DNA from: Microbacterium sp. Bi121
GTDB taxonomy: Bacteria; Actinomycetota; Actinomycetes; Actinomycetales; Microbacteriaceae
Direction: 5' to 3'
DNA: 64,000 bases
Assembly (NCBI RefSeq): GCF_918698005.1
Contig: NZ_CAKKLJ010000001.1
Location: forward strand, 124,001 to 188,000
Positions 32,634-41,722 of the stretch are shown piece by piece. Under the pieces are notes generated by a model. That model made no database searches and was not told the DNA's origin. It saw only the letters and a list, made by a program, of their open reading frames with translations. A program made the position numbers and the translations under genes. Within the stretch, counting starts at the first letter, position 1. Each line of letters begins with the position of its first letter.

Positions 32634-34277
32634 ATGGAGATCGCCGGACTCGTCGGCATTCTGGTTCTCGTCGGCATCGCGGTCGTCGTCCTGATCGTCA
32701 TCGGTCTGGTGGTGCTGCTGTTCGCACGCAGCTGGATCAAGGTCGCCCGAGCCGATGAGGCGCTGGTCATCTCGGGGCGAAAGCAGAAAGTGCAGCGCGC
32801 AGTCATCAACGCGGATGGCAGCAGCAGCTCGGAGATCGTCGACTCCCCCGTCACCGTCATCGTCAACGGCAAGTCCCTGGTCAACCCGATCACCCAGCGC
32901 CACGAGATCATCTCGCTTCGTTCGCGTCAGGTCTCGCTGAACGCCGAGGCGCAATCGCTCGACAGCGTGACGCTGAACGTCGACGGCGTTGCGATCGTGA
33001 AGATCGGCTCCGATCCCCTCTACGTGCGCCGTGCGGCCGAACGCTTCGCCTCCCAGGACAAGGCCATCGAACAGTTCACCACCGAGCAGCTCGAGGGTGC
33101 TCTCCGCGGCATCGTCGCGACCCTCTCGGTCGTCGAGCTCATGCGCGAGCGCAAGAAGTTCTCCGACCAGATCGCCGCCGACGTCTCGCAGGAGCTGGCC
33201 GAGCAGGGCCTGATCCTGGACTCGTTCCAGATCAAGGGCATCACCGACAAGGTCGGCTACATCCAGTCGCTGGGTGCACCAGAGATCCAGTCGAAGCGCC
33301 AGGCGGCCGAGATCTCGCAGACCAATGCCGACCGCGCGATCAACCAGAAGAACATCGCCAACCAGGAGTCGAACCTGGTCGAACAGACCGCGCTCGACAC
33401 CAACACCGCGAACGCCAACGCGGGCATCGGTCGCGCACGGGCCGAGGCCGAACAGGCCGAGCACCTGGCCCGCGCACAGGCTGAGCAGGCCGTTCTGCAG
33501 CAGAACGCCGAGAACCGCCAGGCCCAACTGGATGCCGACGTCAAGCGCGTCGCGGACGCCCAGAAGTACGAGGCCGAGACCCGCGCGCAGGCCGACCTCT
33601 ACACCCGCGAACGCGCTGCAGAGGCTGCAGCGATCGAGCAGGTCAAGCAGGCCGAGGCCCGCACCCGCATCGCCGAGCAGCAGGCAGAGGCCGACCGCGC
33701 CCGCGCGGCAGGTGAGGCAGCCGCCGCCGAGGCGAAGGCCACGGGTGAGGCCAACGCCCTGCGTGCGCTCGCCGACGCCGAGGCCGAAGCCCGTCGCCTG
33801 CGCGCCAGCGCCGAGGCAGACGCCATCCGCGCCGAGGGTGAAGCTCGCGCGGCCGCCGTTGAGGCCGAAGCGAAGGCCATCGCATCCAACCAGGAGGCGT
33901 TCCTCTCGCAGCGCGTGCTCGACGTGCTCCCCACGATCATGGGCGAGTTCGCGAAGGGCTACGCCACGATCGGCAGCGTCTCGATCATCGGCGGGTCCGG
34001 CGAGGACGGAGCGTCGAACGTCGTCGGCGCCGACAGTGCGAAGGCCCTGAAGTCCGTATTCGACAGCGTGAGCTCGGCCACGGGTCTCGACCTCGCCGCG
34101 ATCATCCAGGGTCAGGCGGTCGGACAAGGCATCGGCGCGGGCATCGCGAAGACGCAGGCGTCAGCACAGGCATCCGCTCCCGCAGCAGCGACGGCCACGG
34201 CGCCGGCGAAGCGTGCCAGCGCGAAGAAGGCGGAGGCGTCGGATGCCGTCAGTGCTGAGGATGCAGCCGGCGAGTAG
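32634..34277 (+). CDS. Flotillin-like SPFH/band 7 protein
   Basis: 547 residues. One N-terminal membrane segment (GILVLVGIAVVVLIVIGLVV) is followed by an SPFH domain (residues about 30-210, including ITQRHEIISLRSRQVSLNAEA) and a long Ala/Glu/Arg-rich coiled coil to about residue 430, then a flotillin C terminus (LPTIMGEFAKGYATIGSVSIIG) and a Lys/Ala tail. Such proteins scaffold ordered membrane domains. GGGGG lies 9-12 nt before the ATG. Single gene with a family I repeat directly after its stop. Confidence 0.93.
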   Translation: MEIAGLVGILVLVGIAVVVLIVIGLVVLLFARSWIKVARADEALVISGRKQKVQRAVINADGSSSSEIVDSPVTVIVNGKSLVNPITQRHEIISLRSRQVSLNAEAQSLDSVTLNVDGVAIVKIGSDPLYVRRAAERFASQDKAIEQFTTEQLEGALRGIVATLSVVELMRERKKFSDQIAADVSQELAEQGLILDSFQIKGITDKVGYIQSLGAPEIQSKRQAAEISQTNADRAINQKNIANQESNLVEQTALDTNTANANAGIGRARAEAEQAEHLARAQAEQAVLQQNAENRQAQLDADVKRVADAQKYEAETRAQADLYTRERAAEAAAIEQVKQAEARTRIAEQQAEADRARAAGEAAAAEAKATGEANALRALADAEAEARRLRASAEADAIRAEGEARAAAVEAEAKAIASNQEAFLSQRVLDVLPTIMGEFAKGYATIGSVSIIGGSGEDGASNVVGADSAKALKSVFDSVSSATGLDLAAIIQGQAVGQGIGAGIAKTQASAQASAPAAATATAPAKRASAKKAEASDAVSAEDAAGE

Positions 34278-34278
34278 G

Positions 34279-34343
34279 GCTTCGACTCGCTGACGCTCGC
34301 TCAGCCCGTTTCGTCTTCGGGCTTCGCCCTCCGCTCAACGACC
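34279..34343. repeat. Family I intergenic repeat, copy 3
   Basis: From GCTTCGACTCGCTGACGC to CTCCGCTCAACGACC, one of the better-preserved copies. It starts right after the flotillin stop and runs into a 30-bp direct duplication. Confidence 0.85.
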
Positions 34344-34415
34344 CACGACCAGAGCAGCCGCGGGCCGTTGAGCGACCGGAGCGAGACGACCCACGACCAG
34401 AGCAGCCGCGGGCCG
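34338..34415. repeat. 30-bp direct duplication before hrpB
   Basis: The 30 bp at 34338-34367 (ACGACCCACGACCAGAGCAG, then CCGCGGGCCG) recur exactly at 34386-34415, giving a 48-bp period. Between them lies TTGAGCGACCGGAGCGAG, an inverse of the family I end. The second copy stops 6 bp before the likely hrpB start. Confidence 0.9.
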
Positions 34416-34421
34416 GGCGCC

Positions 34422-37007
34422 ATGCTCGATGATGGAACAGTGAAGAGCGGTTCGTTCGACCTCGCCCGCATCGGCGACGGCCTCGCGTTCGCCGCTGCGC
34501 TCGGCGACCTCAGCGCAGCTCTCGATCGCAACGCGGCCGTCGTCGTGAGCGCCCCACCGGGAACGGGCAAGACGACCCTCGTGCCGCCGGTTCTCGCGAA
34601 CCGGACCGCTGGCCGAGTGATCGTGACGCAGCCCCGCCGGGTCGCCGCGCGGGCAGCCGCTCGACGCCTCGCGCAGCTCGACGGATCCGCGCTCGGCACC
34701 CGAGTGGGTTTCACGGTGCGGGGCGAGCGCCAGGTCGATGCCTCCACGCGCATCGAGTTCGTCACCGCCGGCGTTCTGCTGCGCCGACTGCTCTCGGATC
34801 CGGGGCTGGACGGCGTGGGCGCCGTCATCATCGACGAGGTGCATGAGCGCGCGCTCGAGACAGACCTGCTGGTCGGCCTCCTCGGGGAGGTCGGGGAGCT
34901 CCGCGACGACCTGGTGCTCGTCGCCATGTCGGCGACGCTCGATGCCGACAAGGTCGCCGGTGTGCTGGGGACGGACGATGCCCCCGCCCCGATCGTCACC
35001 CAGACGGTCCCGGCCCATCCGCTCGAGGAGCGCTGGGCTCCGAGCCCGGCGGAGAGACTCGATGAACGCGGTGTCACCCGGGGCTTTCTCGATCACGTCG
35101 CTGCAGTCACGGCATCCGCTGCCCGGGAACTGTTCCGCACCGACTCCGCGGCCGACGTCCTGGTCTTCGCCCCGGGCGCGCGAGAGGTGTCGGAGATCGC
35201 CCGACGCCTCACGCAGACCGCACAGGGCGTCGATGTCCGCGAGCTGCACGGTCAGCTGCCGGCGGCCGAGCAGGATGCCGTGATCCGCGGCCGGGGCGCG
35301 AAAGAGCCGCCGCGCATCGTCGTCACAACGTCGCTCGCGGAGTCCTCGCTCACCGTCCCCGGCGTGCGGCTCGTGGTGGACACCTGCCTGTCGCGGTACC
35401 CGCAACGCGATTCGGCCCGCAGCATGACCGGTCTGGTCACGGGGTCGACGTCACGCGCTTCGGCCGTCCAGCGCGCCGGCCGCGCGACGCGACAGGGCCC
35501 TGGGGCGGTCATCCGCTGCGTCGATGAGCGCACGTTCGCCGCCTCGCCTGCTCGCCCTGCGCCCGAGATCGCGACGACCGACCTGGCCGATGCGGCCCTG
35601 CTGCTCGCCTGCTGGGGCGCGCCGGGCGGCATCGGGTTGCGGCTCCTCGACCCGTTGCCCGCTGAGAGCCTGAGCGACGCCGTCTCGGTGCTCCACGATC
35701 TGGGTGCGACCGACGAGGACGGCCGCGTGACGCCGGAGGGTCGTGAGCTCGCCCGAATCCCTACCGACCCCCGGCTCGCACGTGCGCTGCGCGACGGCGC
35801 TCGATTGGTCGGGTCGCGGTTCGCCGCCGAGGTCGTCGCGCTGATCGGCGGCGAGATCCGGATCACGGGCGGGGACATCGGCGCAGCCCTCCTCGCTCTG
35901 CGGGATGCGCGATCCGCTGATTCGCACCGCTGGTCGCGGGAGGTGACGCGTCTGTTGCGTTCGAGCCCGGCCACGGGCGGGGAAAGTGCGCGGCCGAGCT
36001 CTGACGATGCCGGCCTGATCGTCGCCCTCGCCTTCCCGAACCGGATCGCCAGGCGCGTCGATCGTTCGGTGCACGGGGCGACGTTCCTGCTGGCATCCGG
36101 AACCCGTGCCGGCGTCAGCGGTCCGCTCGCGGACGCCGAATGGCTGGCCGTCGCCGACGTCGCTCGCGCCCAGGGACGAGCCGCCGAGGGAACAGGCGCG
36201 ATCATCCGAGCGGCCGCCGCGATCATGGAGAGCCAGGTCGAGCGGGCCGCAGACCACCTGATGACCGACCGCATCGAGGCCGAGTTCGTGGACGGTCGTG
36301 TCATCGCCCGACGCGAACGGCGCATCGGGGCGATCGTGCGCTCGTCCGTCCCCGTGCGCGCGCAGGCCGACGGCGGCGGCCGCGCCGCCGTGCGCCGCGC
36401 CCTGACCGAGCGCGGACTCGACGTGTTCACGTGGTCGGATGCCGCGGACGGACTCCGCCGCCGTCTCGCCCTGCTCCATCGCGAACTCGGGATGCCGTGG
36501 CCGGACATGTCCGATGCCGCACTGCTCGATCAGCTCGACGCGTGGCTCGGTCCCGAGCTCGATGCGCTGGCAGCGGGCACTCCGGCTGCGCGGATCGACC
36601 TCGCATCAGCGCTGCAGCGACTGCTGCCGTGGCCGGCGGCGGCGGACCTCGGTGCGCTGGCGCCGGAGCGGCTGGAGGTGCCGAGCGGCTCGCGCGTCCG
36701 CATCGCATACCCGCCGGCCGACGATCCGACCGGGCGACCGGTCGTGGCGGTGAAGCTGCAGGAGTGCTTCGGCTGGGCGGAGACGCCGCGGCTGGCCGGC
36801 CGTCGCGTCCCCGTGCTCTTCCACCTGCTCTCGCCTGCCGGGCGACCGCTCGCCGTCACCGACGATCTGGCCTCGTTCTGGTCAGGCCCGTACGCGCAGG
36901 TTCGCGCGGAGATGCGCGGTCGCTACCCGAAGCACCCCTGGCCGGAGGACCCATGGGCGGCGGCACCTACCAGGCATACGAAACGGCGAGACGCTTCGGC
37001 TCGCTGA
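34422..37007 (+). CDS. hrpB: ATP-dependent helicase HrpB
   Basis: 861 residues of the DEAH/RHA superfamily 2 helicases. Walker A PPGTGKTT, Ia TQPRRVAARAAARR, DEVH box IIDEVHERALETD, SAT motif VAMSATLD, and the later RAGRATRQGPG motif are present, followed by the HrpB-specific C-terminal domain ending PKHPWPEDPW. ATG 34422 is preferred to an earlier TTG because that stretch is repeat DNA. The final residues KRRDASAR are encoded by a family I repeat, so the native C terminus seems to have been replaced by the element. The role of bacterial HrpB is poorly known. Confidence 0.93.
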   Translation: MLDDGTVKSGSFDLARIGDGLAFAAALGDLSAALDRNAAVVVSAPPGTGKTTLVPPVLANRTAGRVIVTQPRRVAARAAARRLAQLDGSALGTRVGFTVRGERQVDASTRIEFVTAGVLLRRLLSDPGLDGVGAVIIDEVHERALETDLLVGLLGEVGELRDDLVLVAMSATLDADKVAGVLGTDDAPAPIVTQTVPAHPLEERWAPSPAERLDERGVTRGFLDHVAAVTASAARELFRTDSAADVLVFAPGAREVSEIARRLTQTAQGVDVRELHGQLPAAEQDAVIRGRGAKEPPRIVVTTSLAESSLTVPGVRLVVDTCLSRYPQRDSARSMTGLVTGSTSRASAVQRAGRATRQGPGAVIRCVDERTFAASPARPAPEIATTDLADAALLLACWGAPGGIGLRLLDPLPAESLSDAVSVLHDLGATDEDGRVTPEGRELARIPTDPRLARALRDGARLVGSRFAAEVVALIGGEIRITGGDIGAALLALRDARSADSHRWSREVTRLLRSSPATGGESARPSSDDAGLIVALAFPNRIARRVDRSVHGATFLLASGTRAGVSGPLADAEWLAVADVARAQGRAAEGTGAIIRAAAAIMESQVERAADHLMTDRIEAEFVDGRVIARRERRIGAIVRSSVPVRAQADGGGRAAVRRALTERGLDVFTWSDAADGLRRRLALLHRELGMPWPDMSDAALLDQLDAWLGPELDALAAGTPAARIDLASALQRLLPWPAAADLGALAPERLEVPSGSRVRIAYPPADDPTGRPVVAVKLQECFGWAETPRLAGRRVPVLFHLLSPAGRPLAVTDDLASFWSGPYAQVRAEMRGRYPKHPWPEDPWAAAPTRHTKRRDASAR

Positions 37008-37051
37008 CGCTCGCTCAGCGCGTTTCGTCTCGCTGCGCTCGCTCAACGACC
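36991..37051. repeat. Family I intergenic repeat, copy 4
   Basis: A well-preserved copy from CGCTTCGGCTCGCTGACG to CGCTCGCTCAACGACC that includes the last codons and stop of hrpB. It contains two tandem subunits, TCGCTGACGCTCGCTCAGCG and TCGCTGCGCTCGCTCAACG, about 29 bp apart. Confidence 0.85.
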
Positions 37052-37073
37052 GGCGGGGTGATCGGTTCCCACA

Positions 37074-37808
37074 TCACCGCGTTCGCCGACGCAGCGTGAG
37101 CGATGCCAGCAGCAGGGCGCCGACCGCGAACGCGAGCACGATGAGCAGCGGCCCGAACACGTCCCACCCCTCATCCCCTGCGGCCACCGCGTTGATCGTG
37201 TCGATCGCGTAGCTCAGCGGCAGCCAGTCGGAGATCGCGTGCAGCACGTCGGGCATCTGATCGCGCGGCATGAACAGTCCGCCGAGGATGATCTGCGGGA
37301 ACACCAGCAGCGGCATGAACTGCACGGCCTGGAACTCGGTCTGCGCGAACGCGCTCGCCAGCAGCCCGAGCGCCGTGCCGAGCAGGGCGTCGACGATGGC
37401 CACCAGGCCGAGCTGCCACAGCGGACCGTCGACCTCCAGGCCGCACACCCACACCGCGAAGGTCACCGTGATCGCAGCCTGAAGCAGGGCCATCAACCCG
37501 AACGCGACCGCGTACCCGAGGATGAAGTCCGGCTTGCCGAGCGGCGTCGTCATGAGCCGTTCGAGTGTTCCCGATCGACGCTCGCGCAGCGTGGTGATCG
37601 ATGTGATCAGGAACATCACGATGAACGGGAACAGCGCGAGGATCGCACCGCCGAACTGATCGAAGACCCCCTCCTTATCGCTGAACAGCCAGGCGAACAG
37701 TCCGACCAGGAGGCTCGGTGCGATGAGCATCAACGCGATCGAGCGCGGGTCGTGTCGCAGCTGCGCGAGCACTCGACCGGCGGTCGCGAAGGTCCGACGG
37801 CCGCTCAT
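37074..37808 (-). CDS. ABC-2 type exporter permease
   Basis: 244 residues with six membrane segments. LRHDPRSIALMLIAPSLLVGLF at the start and RRSGTLERLMTTPLGKPDFILGY in the first loop are characteristic of ABC-2 permeases. It overlaps the ATPase gene by 4 nt and ends the TetR-ATPase-permease operon. The exported compound is unknown. Confidence 0.9.
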   Translation of the reverse strand: MSGRRTFATAGRVLAQLRHDPRSIALMLIAPSLLVGLFAWLFSDKEGVFDQFGGAILALFPFIVMFLITSITTLRERRSGTLERLMTTPLGKPDFILGYAVAFGLMALLQAAITVTFAVWVCGLEVDGPLWQLGLVAIVDALLGTALGLLASAFAQTEFQAVQFMPLLVFPQIILGGLFMPRDQMPDVLHAISDWLPLSYAIDTINAVAAGDEGWDVFGPLLIVLAFAVGALLLASLTLRRRTR

Positions 37809-38611
37809 TCTCCGACCTCCTCGTCGCGCTCGGGTGCACTGTCTTCCGTACCGCTCTCTCGGGCTTCTCTACGCGACCGGCGGGTCTCTCCCCCGGTGCG
37901 GTCGCGCTCGATCAGCGCGAGGAACGCCGCCTCAGGGTCGGCAGTGCCGGTGTCGTCCAGCAGCTGCGACGGCGTGGTGTCGGCGATGATGCGTCCCTCG
38001 CGCATCAGCAGCAGCCGATCGCAGCGCAGCGCCTCATCCATGACGTGGCTCGAGACGATCAGCGTGACGCCGCGGTCCGCGAGACCGCGGAACAGCCCCC
38101 ATAGCTCGGATCGCAGCACGGGGTCGAGTCCGACCGTCGGCTCGTCGAGGACGACGAGCTCCGGCGAGCCGATCAGCGCCATGCCGAGCGATACCCGAGT
38201 GCTCTGTCCACCGCTGAGCGAGTCGACCAGCTGCCCGGCCTGACCGCGCAGGCCCACCTCGTCGATCACACGGTCGACGTCGCCCTTCGGCGCCCTGAGC
38301 AAGGATGCGAAGTAGGCGAGGTTCTGTCTCACACTCAGATCGCCGTAGACGGCCGCCCCCTGCGTTCCGTACGCGACGCGGTGTCGAAGCCGGCTGGACC
38401 CGCCCGGTTCGCCGAGCACGGTCACGTCTCCGGATGCGATCTTCTGCACTCCGACGATCGAGCGCATGAGCGTGGTCTTCCCGCAGCCAGACGGCCCGAG
38501 GAGACCGGTGATCTGTCCCTTCGGGATCACGAGATCCACGCCGTCGAAAACGCGAACGGATCCGCGGTGCACGCGCAGCTGCGCGATCTCGACAGCCGAG
38601 TTATTCACCAT
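37805..38611 (-). CDS. ABC exporter ATPase
   Basis: 268 residues: Walker A GPSGCGKTT, signature LSGGQSTRVSLGMAL, Walker B LVVLDEPTVGLDP, and the H-loop IVSSHVMDEA. A charged C-terminal tail (RRSRREARESGTEDSAPERD) is unusual. ATG 38611 is chosen over one at 38647; it is 5-6 nt after an AT-rich -10-like stretch and its start codon lies inside an inverted repeat. Works with the downstream permease. Confidence 0.9.
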   Translation of the reverse strand: MVNNSAVEIAQLRVHRGSVRVFDGVDLVIPKGQITGLLGPSGCGKTTLMRSIVGVQKIASGDVTVLGEPGGSSRLRHRVAYGTQGAAVYGDLSVRQNLAYFASLLRAPKGDVDRVIDEVGLRGQAGQLVDSLSGGQSTRVSLGMALIGSPELVVLDEPTVGLDPVLRSELWGLFRGLADRGVTLIVSSHVMDEALRCDRLLLMREGRIIADTTPSQLLDDTGTADPEAAFLALIERDRTGGETRRSRREARESGTEDSAPERDEEVGE

Positions 38612-38622
38612 GTGTTGAATTA
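38601..38622. promoter_or_regulatory. Inverted repeat over the ABC ATPase start, TetR operator candidate
   Basis: TTATTCA (38601-38607) and TGAATTA (38616-38622) are inverse at six of seven bases, with an 8-bp spacer that includes the ATPase start codon. A TetR protein is encoded directly upstream in the same direction, so its product may bind here. Confidence 0.5.
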
Positions 38623-38652
38623 TTGACCCGCGGGCGGGGATCGTCAAGGCAC

Positions 38653-39240
38653 TCAGTCGAACAGGTAGCGCTGGATCGTCGGCCCCACCAGCGCGACGAG
38701 CTCGTCCACCTCGGCATCCCGCATGGCGGGAAGCTTCACCACATACCGGGCGATGATGAGACCGGCGATCTGCGAGGCGACCAGCGTCGCCCGAAGCTCG
38801 GCATCCGGAGCATCCAACTCGTTCGCGATGCGCGGCAGCAGCTCAAGCGTCAGGAACCCCGTGACCAGGGGTCCTGTGAGCCTGCCGCTGATCGCGGTGC
38901 GCAGCACCATCACGCCGCGTTTGCGCACGTCGGGACGCTCGAACGCCTCCAGCACGAACCGGACGATCCGCTCTCCTGCACCGTGAGGGCCGCCGCGCAG
39001 GATCGCCGGAACCTCGACGTCCGGCCGCACCGGGAACCCGGCGACCTCGGCGAACAGATCGGCCTTGGCGCCGAAATAGTGGTGCACGAGCGCAGGGTCG
39101 ACGTCGGCGCGCGCCGCAATCGCTCGCACGGTCGCCCCGTCGTAACCGTGCTCGCCGAACTCATGCGTCGCGGCTGCCGCGATGCGCTCGCGGGCATCGG
39201 AATCGCCAGGAGGCCGCCCCCGCCCCCGCCTGCTCACCAT
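38653..39240 (-). CDS. TetR-family transcriptional repressor
   Basis: 195 residues. Helix-turn-helix in [20 protein letters not shown] and [20 protein letters not shown]; the rest is the ligand-binding helical domain with a TetR_C-like [10 protein letters not shown] region. TAGGCT ends 6 nt before the ATG at 39240, a leaderless start. First gene of the operon with the ABC exporter (41 bp gap), which it presumably controls. Confidence 0.92.
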   Translation of the reverse strand: MVSRRGRGRPPGDSDARERIAAAATHEFGEHGYDGATVRAIAARADVDPALVHHYFGAKADLFAEVAGFPVRPDVEVPAILRGGPHGAGERIVRFVLEAFERPDVRKRGVMVLRTAISGRLTGPLVTGFLTLELLPRIANELDAPDAELRATLVASQIAGLIIARYVVKLPAMRDAEVDELVALVGPTIQRYLFD

Positions 39241-39259
39241 GCGGACAGCCTACGACCCG

Positions 39260-40813
39260 TCAGCACTCGATGACGTTGACCGCGAGGCCGCCCTCGCTGG
39301 TCTCCTTGTACTTCGTCGACATATCGGCGCCGGTCTGACGCATGGTCTCGACGACGGCATCCAGTGACACGTAGTGCTCGCCGTCCCCGCGCAGCGCGAG
39401 CCGTGCGGCGGTGACGGCGGTGGATGCTGCGATCGCATTGCGCTCGATGCACGGGATCTGCACGAGCCCGCCGATCGGGTCGCAGGTGAGGCCGAGGTGA
39501 TGCTCCATCGCGATCTCGGCGGCGTTCTCGATCTGGCGGTTCGTGCCGCCCATCACTGCGGTCAGTCCCCCCGCAGCCATCGCACAGGCGGAGCCGACCT
39601 CGGCCTGACAGCCACCTTCGGCTCCCGAGATCGACGCGTTCGCCTTGAACAGGGAGCCGAGCGCGGTGGCAGTGAGCAGGAAGCGCCGGATGCCGCGCCG
39701 CCTGTTCGCCTCGGCGATCCGATCAGCCGGGAGTCCGCTTTCGACTCCCTGCGGTCGCTCAAGCCGTTTCGTCTCGTCGCTGCGCTCCTCGCTCAACGAC
39801 CCCCGAGGCGGCCCCTCGCTTCTCGAGAACCCGAGCAGGGCGCTTCCGACGAGCTCACCGTCCGGGGTGACCGCGTTGCCCGACCCGAGTCCGGAGTCGG
39901 CGAGGAACCGCCACCAGTACATCGCGACGGCGGGCAGGATGCCGGCGGCGCCATTCGTCGGCGCCGTGACGACGCGCCCGCCGGCGGCGTTCTCCTCGTT
40001 GACGGCGAGCGCGAAAGCACCGAGCCACTCGCCGGGGATCGCCGGCGAGCCATCCGCCTCGATGGCGTCGAGCTGCTCGCGGATCGCCCCGGCACGCCGC
40101 TTCACCTTGAGGATGCCTGGGAGCACACCGTCTGCGTGGAGTCCGGCGTCGACGCACGACGCCATGGCATCCCAGATCGCGTCGAGACCAGCCGCGACCT
40201 GCTCCTCCGACCGCAGCGCCATCTCGTTCTCGCGCGCCACGTCGGCGATGGTGATGTTCCGTTCGTCGCACAGCGCGAGCAGCGATGCCGCATCGGTGTA
40301 ATCCAGCGGGAAGCCGCCGGCGGCGATCTGCGCCTCCTCGCCGTCGCGGCGGATGAACCCGCCACCGATCGAGTAGTAGATCTGCTCGATCAGGACCTCA
40401 CCGTCGGCGGCGTGCGCGCGCAGGGTCATGGCGTTCGGGTGCCCTGGGAGCCTCGTCCGCGGCGCGAACTCGATGTCGTCCTTGTCGAACGCCACGGCGT
40501 GCTCGCCGGCGACGAGCAGGTCGACCCCCTCAGGGTAGGCCGACCATGCCGCGCGGACATCAGCCGGGTCGCAGCTCTCCGGCGCGAGCCCGCGGAGCCC
40601 TGCCACGACGGCATCCGGGGTTCCGTGCCCGATGCCGGTGGCTCCGAGCGATCCGTACAGGGTGCACGTCACCCTGGAGACGGCGGCGAGCGCGCCGTAT
40701 GCGCGCAGGCGCTGCGCGAAGTCCAGCGCGGCGCGCATCGGCCCGACGGTATGGGAGCTCGAGGGCCCCACGCCGATGGAGAACAGGTCGAAAGCCGAGA
40801 CGTACGCAGTCAC
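39260..40813 (-). CDS. sdaA: L-serine ammonia-lyase with in-frame repeat insertion
   Basis: 517 residues; single-chain enzymes of this type are usually about 455-480. It converts L-serine to pyruvate and ammonia using a 4Fe-4S cluster. The beta domain ([18 protein letters not shown]) and alpha domain ([38 protein letters not shown]) with cluster cysteines are present. Residues about 338-359 ([20 protein letters not shown]) are encoded by a family I repeat that adds no stop or frameshift, between GFSR and the [14 protein letters not shown] helix. GTG start with TAGCCT 6 nt upstream. Single gene. Confidence 0.93.
   Translation of the reverse strand: MTAYVSAFDLFSIGVGPSSSHTVGPMRAALDFAQRLRAYGALAAVSRVTCTLYGSLGATGIGHGTPDAVVAGLRGLAPESCDPADVRAAWSAYPEGVDLLVAGEHAVAFDKDDIEFAPRTRLPGHPNAMTLRAHAADGEVLIEQIYYSIGGGFIRRDGEEAQIAAGGFPLDYTDAASLLALCDERNITIADVARENEMALRSEEQVAAGLDAIWDAMASCVDAGLHADGVLPGILKVKRRAGAIREQLDAIEADGSPAIPGEWLGAFALAVNEENAAGGRVVTAPTNGAAGILPAVAMYWWRFLADSGLGSGNAVTPDGELVGSALLGFSRSEGPPRGSLSEERSDETKRLERPQGVESGLPADRIAEANRRRGIRRFLLTATALGSLFKANASISGAEGGCQAEVGSACAMAAGGLTAVMGGTNRQIENAAEIAMEHHLGLTCDPIGGLVQIPCIERNAIAASTAVTAARLALRGDGEHYVSLDAVVETMRQTGADMSTKYKETSEGGLAVNVIEC
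39737..39801. repeat. Family I repeat, copy 5, inside sdaA
   Basis: GCTTTCGACTCCCTGCGG through CCGTTTCGTCTCGTCGC to CTCGCTCAACGACC aligns with the intergenic copies, but it is read in frame in the serine ammonia-lyase gene on the opposite strand. Confidence 0.85.
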
Positions 40814-40830
40814 TCCTCCAGGCTACGCTG

Positions 40831-40869
40831 GCGAAAGAAAAGAACCCCGCCGCTTTCGCGACGGGGTTC
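40831..40869 (-). terminator. Rho-independent terminator of the tRNA-Arg gene
   Basis: On the minus strand GAACCCCGTCGC, loop GAAA, GCGGCGGGGTTC (40842-40869) is followed by TTTTCTTT. It is a textbook terminator about 20 nt after the tRNA 3' end. Confidence 0.93.
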
Positions 40870-40890
40870 GACTACTGTCTCAACACAGTG

Positions 40891-40963
40891 TGCGCCACAA
40901 GGGACTCGAACCCCTAACCTTCTGATCCGTAGTCAGATGCTCTATCCATTGAGCTAGTGGCGC
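40891..40963 (-). tRNA. tRNA-Arg, anticodon ACG
   Basis: 73 nt without encoded CCA. The acceptor stem GCGCCAC/GTGGCGC, D arm AGCTCAATGGATAGAGC, anticodon stem TCTGA/TCAGA with loop CTACGGA (anticodon ACG), and the T arm GGGTTCGAGTCCC are all in place; discriminator base A. It reads CGN arginine codons after deamination of A34. A terminator follows. Confidence 0.96.
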
Positions 40964-41035
40964 ATCGGGCATCCGCTCCGAAGAACGGGCCTCAGCAAGA
41001 ATACATGACGAACCATGCGAACGCGAAACCAGCGG

Positions 41036-41596
41036 TCAGGACGCCGCTTCTCGCTTGCGCTTCGCACGCTGATGCGAAGACAGGGCCTGCAGATCGACCA
41101 GACGTAGCGCCTGCATCCGCGCCTCGCGCATCGTCGCGTAGTCGGGGTCCTGCTCGGGGCGCATCCCCTCGACCTTGAGCCGGCGATCGAGATTGCTGCG
41201 CACCTCGGCCCAGGCCGCCTCACGCGCGCTCTCGACGAGTGCCCCGAGCTCTTCGGGGTCTTCGACCATCGCCTTCAGTCGCTCGGCGACGCCTGCGTAC
41301 TGCTTGGCTCGGCGTCGAAGGTTGCGGACGTCACGGTCGCGGTAGTCGTGCGTGCCGACTGGATCCGAGTAACGGCCGCGGGCGCGCTTGCGCAACCGCG
41401 CCATCGCCTCCGCCCCGTGCTCGGACTCCCGCGCCATCGCCTCCAGCGCCTGACGCGCCTCGTCGAGGTACTGGGCCGAGTCGAAGACCCCGCCCTTCGC
41501 GATCGTTCCGACCAGGATGTGGTTCTTCACCGTGAGACGTGCAGCGGCAGTGGCGATCGCGACACCTTCAGCGATCGCATCCGCAGTCTTTCCCAC
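41036..41596 (-). CDS. Uncharacterised actinobacterial protein
   Basis: 186 residues, helix-rich and very rich in Arg, Ala and Glu, without membrane segments or a motif I can assign. It starts with GTG, 3 nt after the strong site GGAGAGGAGG, and a TACGAT hexamer lies upstream, so it is a convincing gene. N-terminal TADAIAEGVAIATAAARLTV could be a buried helix; the middle, RKRARGRYSDPVGTHDYRDRDV, is strongly charged. Similar Microbacteriaceae proteins are, as I recall, sometimes labelled asparagine synthase; nothing seen here supports that name. Confidence 0.7.
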   Translation of the reverse strand: MGKTADAIAEGVAIATAAARLTVKNHILVGTIAKGGVFDSAQYLDEARQALEAMARESEHGAEAMARLRKRARGRYSDPVGTHDYRDRDVRNLRRRAKQYAGVAERLKAMVEDPEELGALVESAREAAWAEVRSNLDRRLKVEGMRPEQDPDYATMREARMQALRLVDLQALSSHQRAKRKREAAS

Positions 41597-41722
41597 CAGA
41601 ACCTCCTCTCCCGATCGTATCCTCACCCACCGACGCCACTCTCGGCCACAATAGAACACAACAGGTTCTCCCCACCTGCGATGAAGCGAACGGCACGACC
41701 CGAGTGCCTGGAGGAGGATGTG

